From Pomphorhynchus laevis (lineage: Eukaryota > Acanthocephala > Palaeacanthocephala > Echinorhynchida > Pomphorhynchidae), in contig WNNJ02001755.1 in the NCBI GenBank assembly GCA_012934845.2, positions 29,876 to 93,875 on the forward strand: a stretch of 64,000 nucleotides of DNA, written 5' to 3'. Below the pieces are notes generated by a model that had not been told where the DNA came from, searched no databases, and saw nothing but the letters and a program-made list of their open reading frames with translations. The position numbers were made by a program, and so were the translations under genes. This document shows, in pieces, positions 19,301 through 27,618 of this stretch. The first letter of the stretch is position 1, and each line of letters begins with the position of its first letter.

Positions 19301-22227
19301 ACTAACTTCCTTATTCCTGGCTCCGTAGGACGATTATATCGACCAAAAATGTGGACAATTTTGCGAAATGTTGTTTTTACTGCTCCACCATTTTCGTAGT
19401 GTATTTGTATTATGTTTATACGGTTCTCAATCGAAATACAATCCATTTCAGTAAATCGTGAACCTTCTACTTGATATCTGAAAAAAGTTTTTTGAAACAG
19501 TGATAGTTGTCAGAACAATACATTTTTTTAAAAGAAACTCGAACTTGAAAGACCCTGTATAAGAGTTTTCAAATGATTCAGAGCTGTTGTTCTACATATA
19601 TTTTTACTATATATACATGTATATGTTTGTGTAAGTTGTTTATATATACAAGAAAGGAAGCACCGCCGCTGGGGATTTTCAGATGATCAATAAATAAATT
19701 GGAGATGTGATTCAACCAGGACTGTCTATTACATCTATCAGCTTCTTTCTATATATAGAGAATTTTGTGTTTTATCACTGCAAGGCGCATACCGTTTCGG
19801 CTTTGATAAGCCTCACCAGTTACATCACATACAATGAATACACATGAAAAACATACTATATATAGATTAAACCAGGAAGAATTCACTATATGCTATTTAC
19901 ATGACGTAGCTTTCGCTTTTGAAGCCTATGTAATGCAGGGAAATCTTTTCAGGAATTGCTTTTGTTGCTGTTTTCTCACAGGATCCTTTAAGGATATATG
20001 GATCCTCAAAAGATGTTGCGAGAAAACAGCAATAAAATTTCCCGCTGAACAAATTAGGATGATCCGGAAAGCACGATATATACGATGTCTGTTCTGCTTG
20101 TAATCGAACTACGGTTTTTGTCAAAATTCTTGATTAATAACTATAGCTTGTAAGCTCTCAGAGCACATTGTGAACAATTCAACTGTTATATATATTCGAA
20201 TATAAGATAAATTAAATTAATATCTGCCAAATCTAGATTTGTATAAAGCGTACTAAAATCGTATGTATTTATATTTTGAAAATTTATTCCTTTTGTGTGT
20301 TCTAAAAATTCTTTTGTAGAATTAATACTGAAATAGTGTTTTATACCAGTATTAATTTCGATTATCTTACAATATTTTTTGAAGTGTGCTTTAATTACTT
20401 TAAGTATTTTATTCATACAGACAGAAAGTGGTTTTAATGTACATTTAAACGCACTACATATGAATCTAGGTTTTATTGGATTTTTATGTAATTTTGGATT
20501 CCAATATAATATAGGTATAGTTTTATTATCTGATTCAATCTTTATACCCTTTTTGTAAATTATAAAATATTGACTTGCAATAATTGTTTCTAAACTAAAA
20601 TCAATACGTTCGTATGTTGTATTTCGGTTAGAAAGTTACATTTCGGTTACAGCAATAAACTCACACTGCGGCGGAATGCCGCTTTATCAACGGACAAATA
20701 CCGTTTGTTTGAAATGTTTGTTTTTGATATTTCTCCATGTTTTTAAAAGTAACCTTTACCAGTTGTCTACGATTTGTATGGACATTACAAATATCATCGA
20801 TACTGATCCTGCGCATCGGTTAGGAAATAAGCTATCTGCAGATGCATGGAACGTTTTTTTTACTCAAAATTGAGTTTTGATACGCTATTTGTGGGAAACA
20901 ATCGATAAGATCTCTGTTCACAACACCATATAAATACTCAAACTTTAGATAAAGTTCAAACCTCGTCATTGTTATTACAGTAAACGACTCAGAATCTCAT
21001 GATTGTCTTTTGTTGAGGTAAAATTCTCAACTACGAAACTGGCATACAATGTGCCTGTAGAGGATGATCATTTCTGATTAAGTGACTTTAACGTTGGTAA
21101 CGTTACTATAAAGTAATTACTATTAAAGTACTTTTAAGGTAATAATATTTTAACGTTACTATAAAGTAATTTAGAAGGACGTGGTAGGAAGAAATAGACT
21201 TACTGTTCTAATTGCGAGCGGTAATAGTCTACTATAATTCATTGCTCATATTAGTTAGGCAACTTCAAACTCATGTTAAAACATTAATAGGTTTCTATTA
21301 TTGCAATGGTTAAATTTTAATGTATGATTAATATATCTTTTTACCCAAAAATAACTTATTTTAATTGTAATAATAATTCCAACGCCTGTTAAGTTATTTT
21401 TCTTTAAAAAATCTAGAAACGCAATTTTCCTGCCAAAATCGGGCATGTTGTGAGTCAAGTTGTGGGGAGTTGGAAGTAATAAAGAAATGGTACCGTGGCT
21501 GGTTTCTGCTGCGAAATCACTTTGTGATATCTAGAAAAATTGACAAAATAATTGAAGGATCAATAGCACCGATTCAGTAATCTCCTGATCATATTTGTCT
21601 TTGTTTGTCGGATTTTGGTATTCAATGTTCCTAAATGATTTATATCATTTACATAATATTGTTTGATTTTTTAATATATTTAATTTACATATATATTTAT
21701 TCTACTAAATTATTTTTAAGAATTTAAATTTGTTCATAAATAACTGTTTAGTTATCTGTTTAGGATATGAATTTATTAATTTAAAATTATTTAATTATAA
21801 ATATTAAAATTATTGTAATTATAAAATTATTTTTAAGAATTTAAATTTGTTCATAAATAACTGTTTAGTTAACTGTTTAGGATATGAATTTATTAATTTA
21901 AAATTATTTAATTATAAATATTAAAATTATTGTGATTATAAAATTATTTTATAATTATTTAATTATAAAATTATGAAATGTATTGGCATTTATTGATCAA
22001 TAAATTCAAATATTACAAAAATCGTATTATTTTTATCATAATTTTCGTAATCTTCAAAATAATTGATTTAGTTTAGTTTCATTTAGTTTTTAGTTTAAAA
22101 TAGTTTACTCAATAAATAGCAATGAAAATGAAATAACGCCGAATATTTTCTGTATTTTAGACGACAAGTAGAAAATATAAACTCAGATAGCTCTGAAATT
22201 GGAAAATCAGAAACACGGAATGAATAA
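13180..22227 (+). CDS. Tlx: TLX/C15 (Hox11-class) homeobox transcription factor, three exons
   Basis: Joining 13180-13399, 15689-15905 and 22161-22227 gives 504 coding bases, 167 residues plus stop. Both junctions match in phase: T|AT makes Tyr74 and AG|A makes Arg146. The protein has an N-terminal EH1 repressor motif FGIDNIL (residues 8-14), where vertebrate TLX has FGIDQIL. A linker follows, then KKKKPRTSF and a homeodomain (about 90-149) with Thr at homeodomain position 47 ([15 protein letters not shown]), the signature of the TLX class. It should be a nuclear DNA-binding repressor or activator in development. At 167 residues it is about half the length of vertebrate TLX proteins, with almost no C-terminal tail. 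Introns (2,289 and 6,255 bp) are filled with transposable elements. Class assignment is strong; exact exon ends need RNA. Confidence 0.87.
13640..13880. repeat. Diverged AT-rich direct duplication in TLX intron 1
   Basis: A block of roughly 80-100 bp with ttatttattattaataaatagtta and aaaagtttatc-type sequence appears twice. It is strongly AT-rich with short inverted segments. It lies just ahead of the Penelope-like fragment and may derive from it. Confidence 0.45.
14040..14345 (+). mobile_element. Penelope-like element (family B) RT C-terminal fragment in TLX intron 1
   Basis: The plus strand matches, in sense, the minus-strand copy at 45231-45515: [35 protein letters not shown] sequence and [11 protein letters not shown]. 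This is the region just after the catalytic core in one branch of Penelope-like RTs. A shorter partial copy of its start lies at about 13895-13950. The fragment is followed by the 3' terminal modules of the same family. Confidence 0.65.
14346..15500 (+). repeat. Penelope-like family B 3' terminal modules, three stacked partial copies
   Basis: A module reading ggccgaaacctgatagcat, then agcagttcctcctgatgacc, ctaatccttattctgatac and aacgtctgttatttatt occurs at about 14660-14760, 15105-15180 (shorter) and 15235-15350. The same module appears inverted at 43.4-45.1 kb. The third copy is preceded by a perfect 11-bp hairpin (ctcctctaccc at 15209-15219, gggtagaggag at 15229-15239). Tandem terminal repeats are known for Penelope-like elements; linking these to family B rests on their adjacency in both regions. 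Confidence 0.65.
15209..15239. other. Perfect 11-bp hairpin in the terminal module
   Basis: ctcctctaccc and gggtagaggag flank the 9-base loop tgctatgtt. The loop sequence recurs, reverse-complemented, in the adjacent module as part of the agcatagcag block. Confidence 0.75.
15689..15905 (+). CDS. Tlx: TLX/C15-like gene, exon 2 (homeodomain)
   Basis: The acceptor ttattttaatttag ends at 15688 and the donor is gtggtt at 15906. The exon encodes [11 protein letters not shown] followed by an uninterrupted homeodomain up to [25 protein letters not shown] is the helix 1-2 region and [12 protein letters not shown] the recognition helix with W48, F49, N51 and the diagnostic T47. Without splicing the frame reads on for only eight codons (WLHKNLL then stop), which breaks the conserved RRQ end. 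Splicing to 22161 restores it. Confidence 0.9.
16108..17256 (-). mobile_element. Penelope-like element (family A), inverted 5' part: N-terminal region and RT
   Basis: Minus strand. Near 17220 it reads [22 protein letters not shown], the segment before the Penelope RT core. The 17088-16708 frame follows with [33 protein letters not shown] and [10 protein letters not shown], typical Penelope-like RT motifs. It ends at 16108 in sequence for [20 protein letters not shown]. Frame breaks show it is inactive. A short local repeat (accagatcaccaggtggtga region, 17112-17150) interrupts the frame. Its left 100 bp are repeated in opposite orientation at 17258-17357. Confidence 0.8.
17258..18245 (+). mobile_element. 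Penelope-like element (family A), sense 3' part with GIY-YIG region
   Basis: It continues the same protein in the opposite orientation: [16 protein letters not shown], then a Cys-rich finger [10 protein letters not shown] (about 17670-17700), then the endonuclease region around [20 protein letters not shown] (17824 on; the usual GIY-YIG form is YIGQT), [11 protein letters not shown] and the final HPFKLL. The 3' flank carries a hairpin followed by GAAACGTTT at 18183-18208. Frames are interrupted. The mariner element lies 20 bp beyond the end. Confidence 0.8.
18183..18205 (+). ncRNA. Hammerhead-like motif in the Penelope-like 3' end
   Basis: CTGAAGA, then a weak hairpin (gag ... ctc), then GAAACG, about 100 bp downstream of the last readable codon. 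Hammerhead motifs are known in Penelope-like elements. Stem I partners are not obvious here. Confidence 0.35.
18259..19446 (-). CDS. Mariner-type transposase, DD41D-like, first catalytic Asp replaced by Tyr
   Basis: 395 codons from ATG 19446; the frame runs through the left TIR to a stop at 18259, seven bases outside the element. The N-terminal half has helix-turn-helix-type sequence ([39 protein letters not shown]). The catalytic region reads [11 protein letters not shown] at residues 153-162, where the family has FSDEAHFHL, so position 156 is Tyr instead of the first catalytic Asp. The second Asp is residue 249 ([11 protein letters not shown]) and the third is 291 ([13 protein letters not shown]), with 41 residues between them. 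This spacing matches the DD41D (rosa-like) group. Loss of a metal ligand should abolish cleavage. Confidence 0.9.
   Translation of the reverse strand: MDCISIENRINIIQIHYENGGAVKTTFRKIVHIFGRYNRPTEPGIRKLVETFESTESVQDRSTPEHNCPMRSAKNIAAVRESIEEDKNLSIERRSQQLGLSATTTWRILRQDLVSEPYKIQLVQELKPNDHQQRRQFSDFVQQQPHYFAEKIIFAYEAHFHLNCYVSKQNCRIWALEHSRQYVEKPLHSSRVTVWCAFWYGGVIGPFFFEKAYGNALTVNGLRYREMLTTFFYPNVDGMAMEDMWFQQDGATCHTANETIKLLESKFKGRILSRNADANWPPRSPDLTPLDYFLWGHLKDRLYANKLESIEALKDNIRREIKEIEPQICRNVIENFGKRINVRKRSRDGHLHDIVYHSQIVERVLYIDKKYMISLSQCVFNSNFKKKLELERPCI
18266..19557 (-). mobile_element. Tc1/mariner-superfamily transposon, 1,292 bp, with TIRs and TA duplication
   Basis: Terminal inverted repeats start CAGGGTCTTTCAAGTTCGAG on both sides and stay similar for about 35 bp. 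The element is flanked by TA at 18264-18265 and 19558-19559. It holds one long transposase ORF. It sits in intron 2 of the TLX-like gene, just past the Penelope-like copy. Clean ends and an uninterrupted ORF suggest a young insertion. Confidence 0.93.
19560..19792. other. Unassigned intron sequence right of the mariner
   Basis: AT-rich DNA continuing the sequence interrupted by the mariner. Nothing recognised. Confidence 0.35.
19793..19819 (-). ncRNA. Hammerhead-like core (CTGGTGA, stem, GAAACG)
   Basis: The minus strand reads CTGGTGA, then GGCTTATCAAAGCC, which forms a 5-bp stem, then GAAACG. Only one base of the CUGANGA box differs. This is the best-formed of the four motifs. It probably marks the terminus of a Penelope-like fragment. 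Confidence 0.45.
19950..20110. repeat. Imperfect palindrome (fold-back)
   Basis: ttgctgttttctc near 19970 is mirrored by gagaaaacagcaa near 20022, around a centre at about 20000 rich in ggatcc and aaggat blocks. As a result both strands encode similar peptides, which are not genes. Gaps in the arms point to an old fold-back element. Confidence 0.55.
20190..20640 (-). mobile_element. Penelope-like element (family B) RT fragment in TLX intron 2
   Basis: The minus strand reads [19 protein letters not shown], then [20 protein letters not shown] and [16 protein letters not shown]. The last is the RT motif with the first catalytic Asp in the TYDFSTLYT form of this branch. It is nearly identical over several hundred bases to 45994-46430, so the two insertions are recent relatives. 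Confidence 0.75.
20641..21706. other. Unassigned intron 2 sequence
   Basis: One 65-codon frame at 20676 has no recognisable motif. Nothing else was recognised. Confidence 0.35.
21707..21960. repeat. 127-bp tandem duplication
   Basis: Two nearly identical units start at 21707 and 21834 (aaattatttttaagaattta onwards). Only a few bases differ. It lies in intron 2 of the TLX-like gene. Confidence 0.8.
22161..22227 (+). CDS. Tlx: TLX/C15-like gene, exon 3 (last)
   Basis: The acceptor ctgtattttag ends at 22160. The first base completes AG|A (Arg146), followed by CGA CAA, which restores the TLX ending TKWRRQ. The frame continues [19 protein letters not shown] to TAA at 22225-22227. The tail is only 18 residues beyond the RRQ; vertebrate TLX proteins have a longer tail starting TAEERE. 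The phase match plus the RRQ identity is the main support for joining this exon 6.3 kb downstream. Confidence 0.75.
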
Positions 22228-22474
22228 CATGCAAAACATGGTGTACATTACTTTACATGTGTGTGTTTTTAATTTTTATTGAAAATTATATTTGTCTCTA
22301 ACATTCGTTTGATAAAATATCAAATTTTCGGCAAAACACACAGCTCACGATGTTTTGGTAAACGATAGAATTATTTTCTCTTGCTTGAGAATTCTTAAGC
22401 GTATCGGGAATGCCAGATTAATTTCGTCGTTATATTCGGTATTAAAGTTACTTTTAGCATTGAACAAACCTTAT

Positions 22475-22680
22475 ACAGCTTTGAATAGTCAAACGGCATG
22501 TTCCGTAACCAGAGCATTTCCTGTCTACCGAAAACTTGCCTTTTTAAACTTTTGAACAGCTTTGAATAGTCAAACGGCATGTTCAGTAGCCAGAGCATTT
22601 CCTGTCTACCGAAAACTTGCCTTTTTAAACTTTTAAACAGCTTTGAAGAATCAAACGGCATGTTCAATAGCCAGGATATA
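22475..22680. repeat. 81-bp tandem repeat, 2.6 copies
   Basis: Units start at 22475, 22556 and 22637 (acagctttgaatagtcaaac). The 81-bp period equals 27 codons. The minus strand therefore shows a 27-residue periodic peptide (NMPFDYSKLFKSLKRQVFG type), but there is no other sign of a gene. Confidence 0.85.
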
Positions 22681-22699
22681 AAGCATTGCTTAAACTTCC

Positions 22700-25589
22700 C
22701 TTTTAATGAAGGGGAAGTTTATGCATCCCCTTTAGTAATGCATAAATTACTCTTCTATATATTCTTAAAATATAAGCGTTTGAATTTTCTTTTAATGAAT
22801 CTATTTTCTAAAACTGAAGCAGAACGGCGTTAAACAAGTTAAGCCCAATACATGTTCTATATACGTAAAAATTAAAGTATTAGCATTTAAACCAACCCGA
22901 TTTTTAATATTATAAATATTATAATATATAACATATATTATTATAATATTATGAATATTATATTAATGAATTATATAATATAATTCATTTATACTAATTT
23001 AAAAATTAAAGTATTATTTCTAACTAGATACAGAAAAACTTAAGGCTTTTAAAAAAGTTTTAATAATATGAAATATATACTATATTTTAATGATTTTATT
23101 AATGAGATGATATCATAAAATATCGTTATATGTAGTAGATATAATTCATAAGATTTTTAATTCCTTTGACTGTAAATATTTAAGCCCATAAATAGCTTTG
23201 TTTAAAAATAATAATTTACGAATTTCTACTCATAAAGATAGCTTTAATGCAGTTGTTTATTTAAATTTATTTCTAAATTGCAATACAAATAATAATACAA
23301 TTAATTGCAATAATTTGAATATTCTAAATTGCAATTATTTGAATATCATAAATACACGATTAATTCTGATTTTTATAGCATTTAAAGCTACTTTCACTTC
23401 TTTTTATACTTTTAGTTACTTTTACATTTTTATAAAATATGAAGTTTAGAATAAAAAGGATTTTGATAAATTCAAATATCGTCATTTGAAAACATTAAAC
23501 CAAATAGGCAAATAATTTAAGCAATTTAAGGAGAATTACACGCGGCATTGCAGCAAATAAATATTGATATGGACATATATGAAATTTAACTTAGACAGAC
23601 AATAATTAGTTAACTTTCAAATAAAGTACGTGCTTATATTGTATTTAAGCATATGCCAGGTATCACTGCTTTATTAATTATTTAAGACATTATTGTTTCA
23701 ATAAAAATTTTAAAATCTAAAATTTCAAAATATAAAACAGATATTTAGTATGTATTCTTCATTACGTAACACGGAAATATTATAAAAAGTTATATATATT
23801 ATAATTTATTTTAAAATAATTATATATAATTATAATTATAATATAATTATTATATTAATATAATATATTAATATATAAGCAAAGTATAACGCGGAAAGAT
23901 CTGGCCAAAATAAACGGTAATTGATAAATTGTGTTATAAATGTGTACGCATTATTTAACAGTACAATGCTTCTGTAAGAATTGTTGGAATTCGGATCACC
24001 TTTGCTTTTATAAAGTATTTTTAAAGCAAGATACCATAAAGCAAGCAGCGGCGGCGAGACCTAATAGAATTATATAAAAATGCTCAGTTTGGTGGAAGAA
24101 TTGGCAAGGAGGCTTTGACATGTTCAGATCAGGACCCGATTCTTTGCTGTTAATCTTCAATTTCATGTATAAAGAAAAATCATTCAAAAGATTGGATGTT
24201 ATGAATGGGAATATTCGATCAGAGCAGTAAACATTACATCTTATTTTGGAAAGACATAAGAGGAATTACGAAGAGGAATATTGTGTACACGACGCGAATT
24301 GTATTGAAAGTATATGGTTGTACCTGGAATCAGGTTGTCTAGATAGTAACAATTCTGAAGCTTGGACTATCTTAAAGTAATTCAGACAATAAGGTTCGAT
24401 GATTCTATCGATGTGAGAGATTTGAATTGCTTGTTTTTTATTATTAAGGATTTAATGATTGATTAGCATTAGCTGTGAGAGTTTGTCTGGAATTGGTATT
24501 AAATATTGAGAGTTAAAATCTGAATGGATTAAATGTTTTTCTGGATAAAAGGCAAAACTCAGTTGAAAATTTTCGTCAATGATATAGGAAGCGGAGTATT
24601 ACGAATTTAAATAACAGGCAATAATAAAAATGTTAGTTAATTCTATACTAAATCATAACAAATTATTTGTAATACATTTTAATTATATTAAAATTTTTTA
24701 TATTTATTAATTTTATTAATTTAGATAACTAAATTAATTATTTATCCATTTAATTTAAGAGATAGCATCTTTACAAGTTGTTTTATATATCAAATATAGA
24801 TATTTAATATTAAATATTAAAATATGTATTATATAATGTATATAACTAATATATCTAATATATATTTTTTAACATAATTTTATATTCTACGTAAAAGTAC
24901 ATTTCAATGGTTGCGCAAATGGACTGTCAATTTTTGCTTAAAAACAACAAAAGACTAAAATTTTAGATGTACGTTAAGGGCGCCGTTGTCAGAATGGTGA
25001 TGGCTGTATATTCAATACATATTGACGCTTGTTGTTAAATATTAAAAAAACAGTAAAAATGAACATGTCGGAGTTTTCAAAGGATTCAAACGTTGCTGCA
25101 AAAAAAAGTTGAATTCCAGCCAACAAAGAGGTTTTTCATGTAAGTTCTTCTTCACAACGATTTAATAAGGTCAGTACTATTTCTTTATTATCTGGTGATC
25201 AGGAAGTGCTTCCCCATCCCACAATTAAATAATTTGGTTATAATCAAAGTTATACGACCAGTCGAAAGACATAAACTCTACAATGTATTTAATAAAATCG
25301 TAATTATTGATTAAAGTGATACTCATGCACTGCCGCTAGAGCTTTATACTCACGTTGTAAGTATAAAGTACTACATTGGGAAGATTTGACTGCTATTCAT
25401 CCTTTATTTTCTGTTCATGCTCAAGCAAAGCCCGTTATTGAAAATATAAGAGGATATAACGTTTCCCTTTTTATTTGTATTACTCTTTCAACGTACTTTA
25501 AATATTTTCTTCGATGATGATAGTCGTTACAATCCTCTGAACTTTTAGTCGATATTATGGTGATAGATGATTGTATATACATACGTACA
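22700..25589. other. Anonymous AT-rich DNA downstream of the TLX-like gene
   Basis: No recognised gene or element. The 3' UTR of the TLX-like gene should be in the first few hundred bases. A stretch at 24.0-24.6 kb is less AT-rich, but no reading frame could be supported. Confidence 0.4.
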
Positions 25590-25950
25590 TGAAAGATTTT
25601 ACCATACACCCACCAAAGGGACCCCTGGATAAAATGTATAGACTAGCGCGGTTCGTGCATGTAGCTGAGGAATCCATGACCACATCTGTATGAATTACTT
25701 GTAGTTCGGGTTCAATTATGACTTCCTATGTTTCGGTTAGTTCCTAAGCAATTGTTTCACGCACAATATTATGACGAATGATTTTCGCACCACCGGTTTT
25801 ACAGGATAACAAATGATAAATTGAATCATCAACTACAGGAGCATTTTTAGTCGAGTTCGGTTGATTGTCATCAAGCATGGTTTCACAATCGAATGTTGTC
25901 TCTTGTGATCGACCATTCTCGTTAGTATCATAATTTGCATTTCAGTACTC
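25590..25950 (-). mobile_element. Fragment of a LINE with restriction-like-endonuclease-type C-terminus
   Basis: The minus strand at about 25835-25735 reads YHLLSCKTGGAKIIRHNIVR. H-x4-C followed by RHN resembles the Cys/His finger and RH-box ahead of the nuclease in site-specific-type LINEs. IIEPELQVI follows, a conserved step in the same family. It is a small dead remnant, probably of the same family as 46.9-48.5 kb. Confidence 0.5.
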
Positions 25951-25959
25951 ATCCATAGC

Positions 25960-27524
25960 TTCAGTCGGATACCTAGCTAGATCTCAATTTGAAATTGTGC
26001 TCACTCCATTACTCGAATAAATTATCATCGAATAGTGATTACTGTTATTGAGAATTTTTGTTGGTACAACTCGGGGTATATCTTTTGATAATTGTTGTCG
26101 TACTAGGACCAAATCGTTGCTGAAAGCCGTAGTTGTCATACGGTTCCCTCTGTAAGGTATCGTTGTCGGAACATTCTGTCATGCGGGCCCTAATCAGAGA
26201 GCTTTATTCAACAATTAATCATGTAAAATAAACTAGAAATCTATTCACACCAGGAGTCTTCTAATTATCGTTCTGTTAATCTTGTTTTGTCTCATGAATG
26301 TTAATTTTGTGTTTAGCCATATAGTTGTACCTTTTCAAGCGCGAATCCTAGAACATGTATTTTTTACTTAGATGTTGTAATATAAAATATTTTTTACAGC
26401 ATTTTTCAATTTTTCTTTTTTTTTGAAATTCAAGTTGACTTAGTTCTTCACTAGTCTTACCATCGATAATCGGGTTGCACACACGAGTTGAAAATATATA
26501 TTCATTATTTGTTACTTTGTCAGGTCTGACCAAGTGAATAACACAAAATTTTGTGGATAAAAACAAATTGATTTGATTTCGTTATCAATATTTTTACCCG
26601 AGATTACTTGGTAGTAAACGATTTCGAATTCACGATGAAAGCGGTTGTAACAACGACGAGTCAATTTTACAGGTACGTATCATATGTTTATTTGTGCTGC
26701 ATCGAGTTTCTAAGCACGTATTAAGCAATTTATGGATCGAGCGCGGTTTATTATATATAAATCAGTTAATATGAATCAATTCACTGTGTAGTCGTTGGTA
26801 ACAGCGCATAATCGATATTATTTACTGCAAGACTGACACCTGAAAAGGTCATTTTGTCTGTTCACAATAAAAAGAAAATAGTTCAACAATGGTGGTTATC
26901 AAGTATTGTTGTATAGTTCCTTCGATATTTCTCTTCTTATACTTTCTTTTCATTTCTTATAATGTGTTACATTCACAATTGATTTCGCCAAACGGTTCCA
27001 TGGGTTGATCGCTCTGTGTATAAAGTATCAAGATCAGTTCCTGTGTGACTGAGCAATGGAACATAATCTGCGTCAGTTGAGCCGGAGAAATGTGTGCAGT
27101 TGTTTCATGCAAAAGCTTATAATACAAGTCTTTTTTGTTTGATGTATGCTCGATTTTTTTGCAATCAAGGATAAGTTAAGTTTTACACTTAACATTTTTC
27201 GGTCTTCAGTACTAATTAAAAGCTTTTGTCTCTATATGTATAAATGACTACTGGACAGAATATTGCTTATTCTATTAATGCTATCCTCTCACTATACTTT
27301 GAAAGTTTACATTTTCGTAATAATCGTAGTCTGAATTACAATCCGTGATTACAATTATGTGGATATAACGGAGTGTCGGCAAAACAAAGAAAATCTAGAA
27401 AAGCAAACCACCGTAAATCACAGGGAGTAGTGCAACATAATCTCTAAATGTACTTCTATCTCTAATATTATAGTAAACGGTGAAAGCGCCGATTATGTTT
27501 CTACAGTATTACAGGTTTCGTTTG
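25960..27524. other. Unassigned flank of the Ty3/gypsy element
   Basis: Less AT-rich than average, with short broken frames, including a 72-codon minus frame at 26566-26348 that I cannot assign. It may be old transposon sequence. Confidence 0.35.
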
Positions 27525-27618
27525 TGACATAAATGTTGTATGATTTATCATTTTTTGATCTTTTTATAGATTGTTCAATAAAGCCTTTTTGGCGAATCTT
27601 AGTTTGTTTATTACAATT
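27525..27618 (+). repeat. 5' LTR, 94 bp
   Basis: Starts TGACATAAATGTTGTATG and ends ttacaatt; contains AATAAA. The matching copy is at 30687-30780. The length is unusually short for gypsy elements. No target duplication was evident. Confidence 0.85.

Noticed and set aside
19834-20124. Overlapping plus- and minus-strand frames of 75-90 codons
   Set aside because: Both arise from a DNA palindrome and from each other; no independent coding signal.
22395-22667. 90-codon minus-strand frame with 27-residue repeats
   Set aside because: Explained by an 81-bp DNA tandem repeat; no start context, no homology.
23198-23449. 83-codon frame rich in Asn, Ile and Phe
   Set aside because: Composition follows the AT-rich DNA (NNNTINCNN type); no sign of selection.
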